Assembly (NCBI GenBank): GCA_027592485.1 | Contig: JAQCKL010000360.1 | Location: 1-5,219 of the forward strand | Origin: Cyanobacteriota bacterium | Lineage (GTDB): Bacteria; Cyanobacteriota; Cyanobacteriia; Phormidesmidales; Phormidesmidaceae | Direction: 5' to 3' | DNA: 5,219 nucleotides | In this document: positions 1 to 5,150 of the stretch, piece after piece | How positions within the stretch are numbered: position 1 is the first letter of the stretch | Layout: each line of letters starts with the position of its first letter | The notes under the pieces: generated by a model | Databases searched by the model: none | Told to the model about the DNA's origin: nothing | What the model saw: only the letters and a program-made list of their open reading frames with translations | Program-made: the position numbers and the translations under genes

Positions 1-580
1 CGTTGAGATGGGCGAACCCATAACGGGCGATCGCGAGGCTGAGGCGAGCCTTTTCCAGATCCGACAGAGCGTCCCAATCGGCATCGGGGCGAATGGAATT
101 GAGGGTGGCCTCTACAATGTCGCCGTGACCATCACGCATGGCCATGGCCATGGGGCGAGCAATCACCCGCAGATCACCGGCATCCCAACCGGTCAGGCTA
201 TCGTCAACCGCCGCCACCAGTTGGTCTAGTAACGGGCGACCATTTTCGGCGATCGCCTGCACCCGTTCCGCAATTTGCCCCAACAGATCCGCAGGCATCC
301 GGGACTCAAATTCGGCCTTGAGGCGCAACCCTAGGGAAGGAGATGCAGGCCACAGTTGTCCCGCCTGTTCCCAGAGCTGCTGGGCTTTAGCCGCCAGGGT
401 CGCCCCGGAAAAATCTTCCTCCTCCCAAGTTGCTTCCAGGGCAGCCAAATAGGGCGCATTGTTGGGATCCTGAGGGTTCCAGTAATGCTGAGATTCAGCC
501 TCTAGAACACTATGGAGCAAATCTAGCTCGGCACGGGTTTGGGGAGAGTGGGAAGACACGGGATGGGAGGGATTTGACAT
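1..580 (-). CDS. Conserved-looking hypothetical protein, 3' end cut by window edge
   Basis: An open frame on the minus strand starts with ATG at 580-578 and stays open to base 1, giving 193 codons without a stop; the C-terminus lies outside the window. I do not recognise the family. There is no signal peptide or membrane segment, so it is probably cytoplasmic. After a Ser/Pro/His-rich leader (residues 1-14) it is acidic and predicted mostly helical, rich in Leu, Ala, Glu and Trp. Landmarks are the stretch AELDLLHSVLEAE (17-29), an HYWNPQDP segment (32-39), a Trp/Gln-rich helix (65-77) and a Met-rich RPMAMAM segment (142-148). Two HIP1 octamers fall inside it, as is common in cyanobacterial genes. 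No clear Shine-Dalgarno precedes the ATG, and the next Met is residue 95, so this start is the most reasonable one. It diverges from the genes to its right. Coding status is supported by frame length and cyanobacteria-like codon use; function is unknown. Confidence 0.8.
   Translation of the reverse strand, partial: MSNPSHPVSSHSPQTRAELDLLHSVLEAESQHYWNPQDPNNAPYLAALEATWEEEDFSGATLAAKAQQLWEQAGQLWPASPSLGLRLKAEFESRMPADLLGQIAERVQAIAENGRPLLDQLVAAVDDSLTGWDAGDLRVIARPMAMAMRDGHGDIVEATLNSIRPDADWDALSDLEKARLSLAIARYGFAHLN
27..34. repeat. HIP1 octamer
   Basis: Perfect GCGATCGC palindrome inside the partial minus-strand gene. HIP1 is strongly over-represented in many cyanobacterial genomes, so it is used here mainly as a taxonomic clue. 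Confidence 0.85.
249..256. repeat. HIP1 octamer
   Basis: Second perfect GCGATCGC copy in the same partial gene; on the minus strand it is read within codons for Gln-Ala-Ile-Ala (residues 108-111). Confidence 0.85.
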
Positions 581-594
581 AGCTTTAACTGAGT

Positions 595-600
595 GGAGGA
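595..600 (+). promoter_or_regulatory. Shine-Dalgarno-like GGAGGA ahead of small ORF
   Basis: GGAGGA lies seven bases before the ATG at 608. It is the best Shine-Dalgarno match in the window and the main reason to consider the 53-codon ORF translated. It also lies only 15 bases from the start codon of the divergent gene, so any 5' leaders would be very short or overlapping. Confidence 0.35.
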
Positions 601-607
601 TGCACTG

Positions 608-769
608 ATGAATCGCTTGGGAGTGGAGGCTTTAAACCCACAGGATCAAACGGTGTTGCCGATACCTACAAGCACCCCTCCAGCGGTTCCGCACAGCGGC
701 GAAATTTTCTTTGGTTCCACAGAGTGGGCTTACGGTAGAACTCTAACAGCAATGATAGGTTGGCTGTAG
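608..769 (+). CDS. Possible small protein, 53 aa, unrecognised
   Basis: ATG at 608 opens a 53-codon frame ending at TAG 767-769. It sits in the spacer between the divergent partial gene and the lipoprotein gene, and ends 36 bases before the latter. A GGAGGA sequence is placed seven bases upstream. The product would begin MNRLGVEALNPQDQ, has a Pro/Thr-rich middle (PIPTSTPPAVP, residues 19-29) and ends hydrophobic (TAMIGWL). There is no signal peptide or clear membrane helix and no family I recognise. An open frame of this size is expected by chance, so the ribosome-binding site and the otherwise unexplained gap are the only support. If real, it could be the first gene of a transcript with the lipoprotein gene. 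The alternative is that this is only a leader or promoter region. Confidence 0.25.
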   Translation: MNRLGVEALNPQDQTVLPIPTSTPPAVPHSGEIFFGSTEWAYGRTLTAMIGWL

Positions 770-805
770 GGTTAGCGCCCATCACCGGTTGGAGTACCAC
801 TGTCC

Positions 806-1366
806 ATGAATGGAATCCTTACGCAGGGTTGGCTAAAGACCACTGGCCTTGCCGTTGGTCTCGGGTTGGTGGCCCTTGGCGGATGCGATCAGCTGGCGAC
901 GGGCAGCTTGGAGGACATTGTCGTCACGGACAATTATGAAGCCACCGCCATGACCACCTACACCTGGCAGGCAGAATATCGACCCCAGGGGGTCACCCCA
1001 GACCGCCCCCGCGAAGGTCGCATCGAAACCTTTGGCTCGTCCTATCGGGTGAACATCAATGGACAGCCGGTGGCGGCAGACTTTGGCAGTGCTGACGAGC
1101 AGGGGCTATGGTGGCCTGACTTACCCCCCAAACCGACGGTGGATGACTTGGAGGCTCGCCTCAAAAAGCGCGAGGTATTTTCGGCCCCTGAAATCAATAA
1201 ATCGGTGCAGTACACCCTGACCTTTGAGCAGGGGGGAGAACAAGTGACGGTGCAAACGGAATATCCGGTGTACCGCGAGGCCGTCAAGGGCCGGGAGGGG
1301 GGGCGGCCTCTGCAACTGACCTTGGGACGGGAAGAGGCCTATGTACGACGGGCGGAAATGCAGTAG
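806..1366 (+). CDS. Predicted lipoprotein of unknown function
   Basis: A 186-residue protein with a lipoprotein signal peptide: short N-region with Lys11, hydrophobic stretch from about residue 13 to 25, then the lipobox L-G-G-C with Cys27 as the predicted lipidated residue. It is the only cysteine in the protein. Asp28 follows; in E. coli Asp at +2 favours inner-membrane retention, but that rule is not established for cyanobacteria. The mature part is polar and beta-rich, with YTWQAEYRP (52-60), GSSYRVNINGQPV (77-89), a Trp-Trp-Pro turn (102-104), a charged helix (112-123) and a final beta segment around YTLTFEQGG (136-144). No catalytic motif is visible and I cannot name a family. GGAG at 791-794 lies 11 bases before the ATG, somewhat far but acceptable. 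The gene converges on the cupin gene, whose stop is about 150 bp away. Gene status is secure; function is unknown. Confidence 0.85.
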   Translation: MNGILTQGWLKTTGLAVGLGLVALGGCDQLATGSLEDIVVTDNYEATAMTTYTWQAEYRPQGVTPDRPREGRIETFGSSYRVNINGQPVAADFGSADEQGLWWPDLPPKPTVDDLEARLKKREVFSAPEINKSVQYTLTFEQGGEQVTVQTEYPVYREAVKGREGGRPLQLTLGREEAYVRRAEMQ

Positions 1367-1370
1367 GTAT

Positions 1371-1431
1371 AGCCCCATTGTTGAGGACACCTAGGGTCGA
1401 TCTGAATCCTGAGCACAGAGGCAAAGGGGCT
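1371..1431. other. Long-range inverted repeat after lipoprotein gene
   Basis: AGCCCCATTG (1371-1380) and CAAAGGGGCT (1422-1431) are complementary at nine of ten positions and enclose about 41 bases that include a further AGGA/TCCT pair. The left arm starts five bases after the lipoprotein stop codon. It could be a 3'-end structure between two convergent genes. No T-run follows the right arm, so it is not a canonical intrinsic terminator. Confidence 0.3.
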
Positions 1432-1491
1432 GGCAGTATTCTCCTAACCGGATTGGCAACTGTTATATCGCTGGCAACACAGATGGTTTTG

Positions 1492-1514
1492 GCCTTGAAA
1501 CACCGCCTTGAAAC
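1492..1514. repeat. 10-bp direct repeat, 13-bp period
   Basis: GCCTTGAAAC occurs at 1492-1501 and again at 1505-1514, separated by ACC, just downstream of the cupin stop codon. A looser pair of TGGCAAC copies lies at 1454-1460 and 1472-1478. The role is unknown; this may be simple local duplication. Confidence 0.6.
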
Positions 1515-1519
1515 AAAAA

Positions 1520-2260
1520 CTAGAACGAAAGACCGAGTACCAAACAAGCATGGCCGGCGGCAGCACTGACGTTATAGGACTGCGTCTCAATCGTCGTGGC
1601 GACCACCAGCATGTCTTTATTAAAAATTGTGCCGTCGATGTTGCAACTGCCTTTGAGCACCAGCAGGTAATTCCCGGTGTACCTGTAGTGCCCCAATGAC
1701 ACGCTCTGGATGAACTGAGCCGTCATCCCACCTGTTGGATCTAAGGGAACGTCGTATACCCGAACACCGCTTTGCACATCCTTAAACGGATACATCGCCT
1801 CGAAATTGGGATCGGCAGTATTGATTTGAACCGGGGTATAGGGCTCGATCAAGTCAGTATGGGCGAAGTCAGGGGGGGAGGCATAGGCCAGGATAAAGAA
1901 ACCGGTACTCTCTGTGATTTCATGGCCGCTGCCAGGGGGGTTGAAGTAGACGGAACCGGTGGGATAAACACCCTGGGTGTCAGTCTGGGTGCCATCAATG
2001 GCATAGACAGACTCTGTCATGGAATGATAATGCCGCCCCACCCTACCGTCTGGGACGGTATACCACAGGATGCTGATGTGCTCGGTGCCAGCCGCACCCG
2101 ACAAAATCAGCTTTTCTAGGTTTGGCCTGAAGGTGAAAAAGTCGTAGTTTTCAGGATGGGTCGTAAGCTTTTTGAGATCAACGATGGTGGAGTTGCTTAG
2201 CCCTGAATTCTCCCCATGGATCGCGGATTCAGGAATATTTTCAGGAATATTTGTCGCCAT
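1520..2260 (-). CDS. Two-domain cupin protein
   Basis: A 246-residue protein when started at the ATG 2260-2258. The N-terminal cupin domain (about residues 58-128) has both family motifs: motif 1 is G-R-H77-Y-H79-x3-E83-x6-G90, and motif 2 is P108-P-G110-x2-H113. His77, His79, Glu83 and His113 are the expected metal ligands. The C-terminal half (about 165-244) looks like a second cupin in which the aligned motif reads H191-Y-R193 with Asn197 in place of Glu, so its metal site appears lost. No signal peptide is visible, so it is likely cytoplasmic. Cupins range from dioxygenases and isomerases to sugar-binding and regulatory proteins, and the substrate cannot be told here. The frame extends 30 codons further upstream to 2350, but that stretch (MVAMGWVGDPP...) does not look like a cupin leader, and the polar MATNIPEN start is preferred. 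GAGG before it is only two bases from the ATG, so the start is not certain. The secreted-protein gene lies 133 bp upstream on the same strand. Confidence 0.85.
   Translation of the reverse strand: MATNIPENIPESAIHGENSGLSNSTIVDLKKLTTHPENYDFFTFRPNLEKLILSGAAGTEHISILWYTVPDGRVGRHYHSMTESVYAIDGTQTDTQGVYPTGSVYFNPPGSGHEITESTGFFILAYASPPDFAHTDLIEPYTPVQINTADPNFEAMYPFKDVQSGVRVYDVPLDPTGGMTAQFIQSVSLGHYRYTGNYLLVLKGSCNIDGTIFNKDMLVVATTIETQSYNVSAAAGHACLVLGLSF
2228..2251. repeat. 12-bp perfect tandem duplication in cupin gene
   Basis: TTCAGGAATATT is repeated twice head to tail (2228-2239, 2240-2251). It is in frame and encodes NIPE-NIPE at residues 4-11 of the cupin protein. It lies in the non-conserved N-terminal leader, so it looks like a tolerated slippage event. 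Confidence 0.85.
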
Positions 2261-2393
2261 GGCCTCGCTTGAGTTGAGGGGAAAGCCTGTGAAACAACGT
2301 AGCCCCCAGGCCACCACGGGGGGATCTCCTACCCATCCCATGGCCACCATGATCTAACAATCGCGCCAGTTCCGCGCGATCGGCGGGGATATC

Positions 2394-2888
2394 CTAATCC
2401 GTTCCACCCCATGCCCAGCGAGGATTACCCTCACGTATGCCCTTGAATAGAATCACTGAGGTGTACCCATTGGCATCCTCTATGCCCGTCATATCGAGGC
2501 TAACCCTGGCTTGACCATCCACCAACTGCACCCGCAGAAAAGAATGCCCCTGAAAGACTTCCCCATCGATGCTGTTGATGATGGCTGAAGCTTCGCAATC
2601 ACGATATTGAGGCTTGAGCGTTCCTACCCAACTCGCACTGAACAGGTCGGATTGGGAAAGGGTAATATCGGTCGCAATGTCACGCAGCTTAATCATGCCA
2701 TCGGTGGCAAAACCACCCTCAAAGTAAGGCCGCAAGGTTTCGTGGGCGACCAACGTTGCCGGGCAAGTCTGTGATGGACCATTGACAGGTAACAAGTTGA
2801 GTTCAATCGTGGTTGCTAAGGCCGCTGCACCCAGATTACTCAAGAGGCTGAACGGGAAAACCCACAGGAGAGAGCGATATATCTTCAT
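2394..2888 (-). CDS. Secreted protein of unknown function with signal peptide
   Basis: A 164-residue protein. The N-terminus is a classic Sec signal peptide: Lys2 and Arg5, a hydrophobic core over residues 7-24, and an A23-L-A25 cleavage site before Thr26, giving a mature protein of about 139 residues in the periplasm or outside. The mature part contains two cysteines, Cys42 and Cys98, which could form one disulfide. It is otherwise beta-rich, with IKLRDIATDITLSQSDLF (66-83), a FLRVQLVDGQARVSLDM strand pair (117-133) and a Trp-rich tail (WAWGG, 158-162). I recognise no family or active-site motif. The ATG is supported by AAAGGT at 2898-2893, about five bases before it. The cupin gene follows on the same strand 133 bp downstream, so an operon is possible but the gap is wide. 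It diverges from the protease gene across a 336-bp spacer. Confidence 0.82.
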   Translation of the reverse strand: MKIYRSLLWVFPFSLLSNLGAAALATTIELNLLPVNGPSQTCPATLVAHETLRPYFEGGFATDGMIKLRDIATDITLSQSDLFSASWVGTLKPQYRDCEASAIINSIDGEVFQGHSFLRVQLVDGQARVSLDMTGIEDANGYTSVILFKGIREGNPRWAWGGTD

Positions 2889-2954
2889 GTCTACCTTTGC
2901 GGTCTAATAGTTAACTGACCCTAGCCTAGGTGAGCTTGGGGTTAAATCTCCACC

Positions 2955-2996
2955 CTGTCCTCAGACCCCTGTCCTCAGACCCCTATCCTCAGACCT
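2955..2996. repeat. Three 14-bp tandem repeats
   Basis: The unit CTGTCCTCAGACCC occurs at 2955-2968 and 2969-2982 without change, then at 2983-2996 with G to A at position 3 and C to T at the last position. The array lies between the divergent secreted-protein and protease genes, about 65 bp upstream of the former start. It may be a minisatellite or a set of stacked protein-binding sites; the sequence alone does not decide. Confidence 0.85.
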
Positions 2997-3014
2997 GCCA
3001 AGCCTTACCTTTCT

Positions 3015-3046
3015 AGGTTCAGTCATTGAAATAGGCAATGAAACCT
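3015..3046. other. Imperfect hairpin in protease upstream region
   Basis: AGGTT (3015-3019) and CATTG (3024-3028) pair with CAATG (3036-3040) and AACCT (3042-3046), leaving a seven-base loop and an asymmetric internal loop of four against one bases. It lies about 180 bp before the protease start and could be an operator or RNA structure. No T-tail follows on the plus strand. Confidence 0.4.
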
Positions 3047-3061
3047 AAGATCCTGGCTCAG

Positions 3062-3082
3062 GGCCGGACAATTTTCCTGGCC
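3062..3082. other. GGCC-flanked hairpin
   Basis: GGCCGG (3062-3067) pairs with CC-T-GGCC (3076-3082) with one bulged T and an ACAATTTT loop. It sits 16 bp after the previous hairpin. The function is not evident; it may be part of the divergent promoter architecture. Confidence 0.35.
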
Positions 3083-3187
3083 ATGTCTCTAGTTATTGAA
3101 AGGACAGTGAGGGTGCTACTTAACCGTTCTCGGACAGGGGATCTCCCATGAATCAAGATCTGGGCAAGAATCTTCGCTAGAGTAGAG

Positions 3188-3201
3188 GCGATGAACATCG
3201 C
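3188..3201. promoter_or_regulatory. Perfect palindrome just upstream of protease gene
   Basis: GCGATG-AA-CATCGC is an exact inverted repeat with six-base arms and a two-base centre, 23 bases before the protease ATG. The position suits an operator overlapping the start of transcription or a leader structure. A further CATCGC copy lies at 3206-3211. The size and symmetry fit a dimeric regulator site, but no specific regulator can be named. Confidence 0.4.
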
Positions 3202-3224
3202 TCTGCATCGCTGAGAAAACCAGA

Positions 3225-4442
3225 ATGGGCCTATCTCGAAAGCAGTTGGGTTTAACCACCCTTACCCTAATTTTAGGGTGTGGTGTGGGTTGGGTCGGCC
3301 ATCAAGCCTGGGGCCGCAATGGGAATCGCGTCGAGATCGCGCCCAATGGTGATGCCGCGATCACCACCCTAGCCACCAATCCGCCCACAACACCAGAGCG
3401 GGCAAGTATCTCGGCTATTCCTCAAAACAACCCCAACTTTATTGCCGATGCGGTGGCGCGGGTCGGGTCAGCAGTGGTGCGTATCGACTCCGAAAATACC
3501 AATTGGGATGTTCCCGACGCCTTTCAGAATCCCTTCTTCCGACGGTTCTTTGGGGATGAGGTTCCCATTCCCGAAGGCACTCCCCAGCAGGGCACAGGCT
3601 CTGGATTCGTGATCAGTGCCGATGGCCAAATTATTACCAATGCCCATGTGGTGGAAGGGGCGACCAGCGTAACGGTCACCCTCACCGACGGACGCACCTT
3701 TGAGGGAGAGGTGGTGGGTATCGATCCGGTTACCGATGTGGCCGCAGTGAAAATTGCCGCCGCCGACCTGCCCACGGTTACCTTAGGAACCACTCAAGAT
3801 TTAGCGCCGGGGCAATGGGCGATCGCGATCGGCAACCCCCTCGGCCTCGACAATACAGTCACCGCTGGCATTATTAGCGCCCTGGGTCGCACCAGCACGG
3901 AAGTGGGCATCCCCGACAAACGGGTGCAGTTTATCCAAACGGACGCGGCCATTAACCCTGGCAATTCAGGGGGACCGTTGCTGAACGATCGCGGTGAGGT
4001 GATCGGCATGAATACCGCCATTCGACGCGATGCCCAAGGGTTAGGATTTGCTATCCCGGTGGAGACCCTGCAACGCATTGCCAATGAACTGTTTGCAACG
4101 GGTAAGGTTCAGCACCCTTATCTCGGTATCCAGATGGTGATGCTAACTCCAGATATCCGTGAACGGCTGAACGAGGACCAAGAGTTGGGGTTAACTGTAG
4201 AGGCTGATTCCGGGGTGATTATTGTGCGGGTTTTGGAGAATACTCCGGCCTCTGAAGGGGGGCTCAAGCAAGGGGATATCATCCAATCAGTGAATGACAT
4301 TCCCATTGAGACTCCGACGGAGGTGCAGTTCCAGGTGGATGCCAGCGAAATTGGCACCCCATTGAAAGTGGAGGTCCTGCGGGATGGCAAAACCGAAACC
4401 TTAGAGATCCTGCCGATGCCACTGCCGGAAGAATTGCGATAA
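3225..4442 (+). CDS. HhoA/HhoB/HtrA-family (Deg) serine protease
   Basis: A 405-residue trypsin-like serine endopeptidase of the DegP/HtrA family, which degrades or refolds damaged extracytoplasmic proteins. The N-terminus has Arg5/Lys6 and a hydrophobic segment (about 8-24), a signal peptide or membrane anchor. A low-complexity linker (35-68) precedes the protease domain (about 72-290). The triad is complete: His141 in ITNAHVVEG, Asp171 in DPVTDVAAV and Ser248 in NPGNSGGPLL. The PFFRRFFGDE segment (103-112) and the GTGSGF strand are typical of cyanobacterial members. One PDZ domain follows (about 298-397), with the peptide-binding loop near HPYLGIQ (297-303) and the ENTPASEGGLKQGD segment (338-351). 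The size matches the three Synechocystis paralogues (HhoA, HhoB, HtrA), and I cannot tell which is orthologous, so no symbol is given. The Shine-Dalgarno is weak (GAGA at 3213-3216). A hairpin follows the stop, and an OsmC-family gene lies 121 bp downstream. Confidence 0.96.
   Translation: MGLSRKQLGLTTLTLILGCGVGWVGHQAWGRNGNRVEIAPNGDAAITTLATNPPTTPERASISAIPQNNPNFIADAVARVGSAVVRIDSENTNWDVPDAFQNPFFRRFFGDEVPIPEGTPQQGTGSGFVISADGQIITNAHVVEGATSVTVTLTDGRTFEGEVVGIDPVTDVAAVKIAAADLPTVTLGTTQDLAPGQWAIAIGNPLGLDNTVTAGIISALGRTSTEVGIPDKRVQFIQTDAAINPGNSGGPLLNDRGEVIGMNTAIRRDAQGLGFAIPVETLQRIANELFATGKVQHPYLGIQMVMLTPDIRERLNEDQELGLTVEADSGVIIVRVLENTPASEGGLKQGDIIQSVNDIPIETPTEVQFQVDASEIGTPLKVEVLRDGKTETLEILPMPLPEELR
3819..3826. 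repeat. HIP1 octamer
   Basis: Perfect GCGATCGC inside the protease gene, coding the Ala-Ile-Ala segment at residues 199-201; immediately followed by a partial second copy (GATCGGC). Confidence 0.85.
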
Positions 4443-4476
4443 ATTCCCCACCCTCGTTACCGGCTAGCTGAGCAGC

Positions 4477-4494
4477 GGCCTATCTTTAGGCCGG
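4477..4494 (+). terminator. Hairpin after protease gene, possible terminator
   Basis: CGGCCTA (4477-4483) and TAGGCCG (4488-4494) form a perfect seven-base-pair stem with a TCTT loop, 34 bases after the protease stop. AGCAG (4472-4476) and CTGCT (4510-4514) could form an outer stem around it. No T-run follows, so a classical intrinsic terminator is not shown, but hairpins without U-tracts are common downstream of cyanobacterial genes. It separates the protease and OsmC-family genes. Confidence 0.5.
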
Positions 4495-4563
4495 TTAAGC
4501 CAGCGCCTGCTGCTTCCACTCAAGGGATGCCTAGGTTTTCCCAAGTTTTTAGGTCTCAGAATA

Positions 4564-5064
4564 GTGAGCGGCCAAGACAAAATCCACTCTTATCCGGTCA
4601 GCTTACGATGGACCGGAAATCGCGGCCAGGGAACGAGCAGTTATCGAGCCTACGATCGCGACTACACCATTTCGATTCCTGGTAAGCCCGATTTACGCTG
4701 CTCCTCAGACCCGACATTTCGGGGAGATCCGAGTCGGTCGAATCCAGAGGAACAGTTGGTGGCGGCGCTATCCGGGTGCCACATGCTGTGGTATCTGCAT
4801 CTCTGCGCGGTGAATCAGGTGGTCGTCCTCAACTACAGCGATGAACCAGTGGGGACGATGGCGGAGACGGCGGCGGGGGGACGATTTACGGCGGTGGTGT
4901 TGCGGCCTCGGGTGGTGTTGGCGGCGGAGAGTGACAGGGCGGTGGCGGCACGCCTCCATCAAGAAGCCCATCACGCTTGTTTTATTGCCAACTCGGTGAA
5001 TTTTCCGGTGGCCTGTGAACCCACCTTTGAGCCAGTTGAGTCTGCTGAAAATGCACAGCCATAG
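4564..5064 (+). CDS. OsmC family protein
   Basis: A 166-residue protein of the OsmC/Ohr superfamily, whose studied members reduce organic hydroperoxides through two cysteines. The usual landmarks are present: an N-terminal beta segment with RWTGNRGQGTSSYRAY (15-30), FRGDPSRSNPEEQLVAALSGC (52-72) with the first family cysteine Cys72 on the central helix, and EAHHACFIANSVNFP (134-148) with the second, Cys139. Glu62 or Glu63 is the likely partner of the reactive cysteine. The CHMLWYLHLC helix (72-81) resembles the bacterial OsmC subgroup annotated only as OsmC family protein, rather than classical Ohr. Extra cysteines are at 46, 81 and 151. No signal peptide is present, so it is cytoplasmic. The start is GTG; no ATG is available in frame upstream, and AGG at 4551-4553 is a weak ribosome-binding site. 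The next Met is residue 74, beyond the catalytic Cys, so the GTG start is favoured. Its substrate in this organism is not known. Confidence 0.93.
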   Translation: MSGQDKIHSYPVSLRWTGNRGQGTSSYRAYDRDYTISIPGKPDLRCSSDPTFRGDPSRSNPEEQLVAALSGCHMLWYLHLCAVNQVVVLNYSDEPVGTMAETAAGGRFTAVVLRPRVVLAAESDRAVAARLHQEAHHACFIANSVNFPVACEPTFEPVESAENAQP

Positions 5065-5099
5065 CAGTTACCAGTCCGATTAGGACAAGACTGCGTGCG

Positions 5100-5121
5100 C
5101 TAGGGATCAGAGTGATCCTAG
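5100..5121. other. Hairpin downstream of OsmC-family gene
   Basis: GGATCA (5104-5109) and TGATCC (5113-5118) form a perfect six-base-pair stem with a GAG loop, extended by CTA/TAG (5100-5102, 5119-5121) past a bulged G. It begins 36 bases after the stop codon and may stabilise or end the transcript. No T-run follows. Confidence 0.45.
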
Positions 5122-5150
5122 TACCTGGGGGCATAAAGTCCAGCACTATT

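Larger units (their letters stand above)
2889..3224. other. 336-bp divergent intergenic region with repeats and hairpins
   Basis: No convincing gene lies here. From left to right it holds the ribosome-binding site of the secreted-protein gene, a triple 14-bp tandem repeat (2955-2996), two imperfect hairpins (3015-3046 and 3062-3082), an AGTYATTGAAA motif occurring at 3021-3031 and 3091-3101 exactly 70 bp apart, and a perfect GCGATG-AA-CATCGC palindrome (3188-3201) just ahead of the protease start. Promoters for both divergent genes must lie here. I could not pick a -35/-10 pair with confidence; TTGAAA at 3096-3101 with TACTTA 15 bp further is the best but weak candidate. Confidence 0.6.

Noticed and set aside
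137..153. CATGGC hexamer repeated in tandem
   Set aside because: It is explained by the Met-Ala-Met-Ala-Met codons of the partial gene.
138..452. Plus-strand open frame of 104 codons, and a second one at 8-229
   Set aside because: Both lie antisense to the longer partial minus-strand gene, have Ser/Arg/His-rich products without motifs, and look like shadows of it.
1772..2119. Plus-strand open frame of 115 codons
   Set aside because: It is fully antisense to the cupin gene, whose motifs prove the minus-strand frame is the coding one.
2261..2350. Thirty-codon N-terminal extension of the cupin gene
   Set aside because: The extension starts right after an in-frame stop, lacks a ribosome-binding site and does not resemble a signal peptide or cupin leader. 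The internal ATG at 2260 gives a more natural polar start, although its own ribosome-binding site is also poor.
2372..2386. GC-rich CCGC...GCGG inverted repeat as terminator of the secreted-protein gene
   Set aside because: Only four base pairs with no T-run; too weak to call.
2955..3101. Repeats considered as a CRISPR array
   Set aside because: The units are only 14 bp and adjacent with no spacers, and no cas genes are nearby.
4702..4712. TCCTCAGACCC, matching the core of the 2955-2996 tandem repeat
   Set aside because: It lies inside the OsmC-family coding sequence and codes for conserved-looking residues; a single 11-base match is probably coincidence.
4768..4974. Minus-strand His/Arg-rich open frame of 68 codons
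   Set aside because: It is antisense to the OsmC-family gene and its unusual composition follows from GC-rich codons on the other strand.
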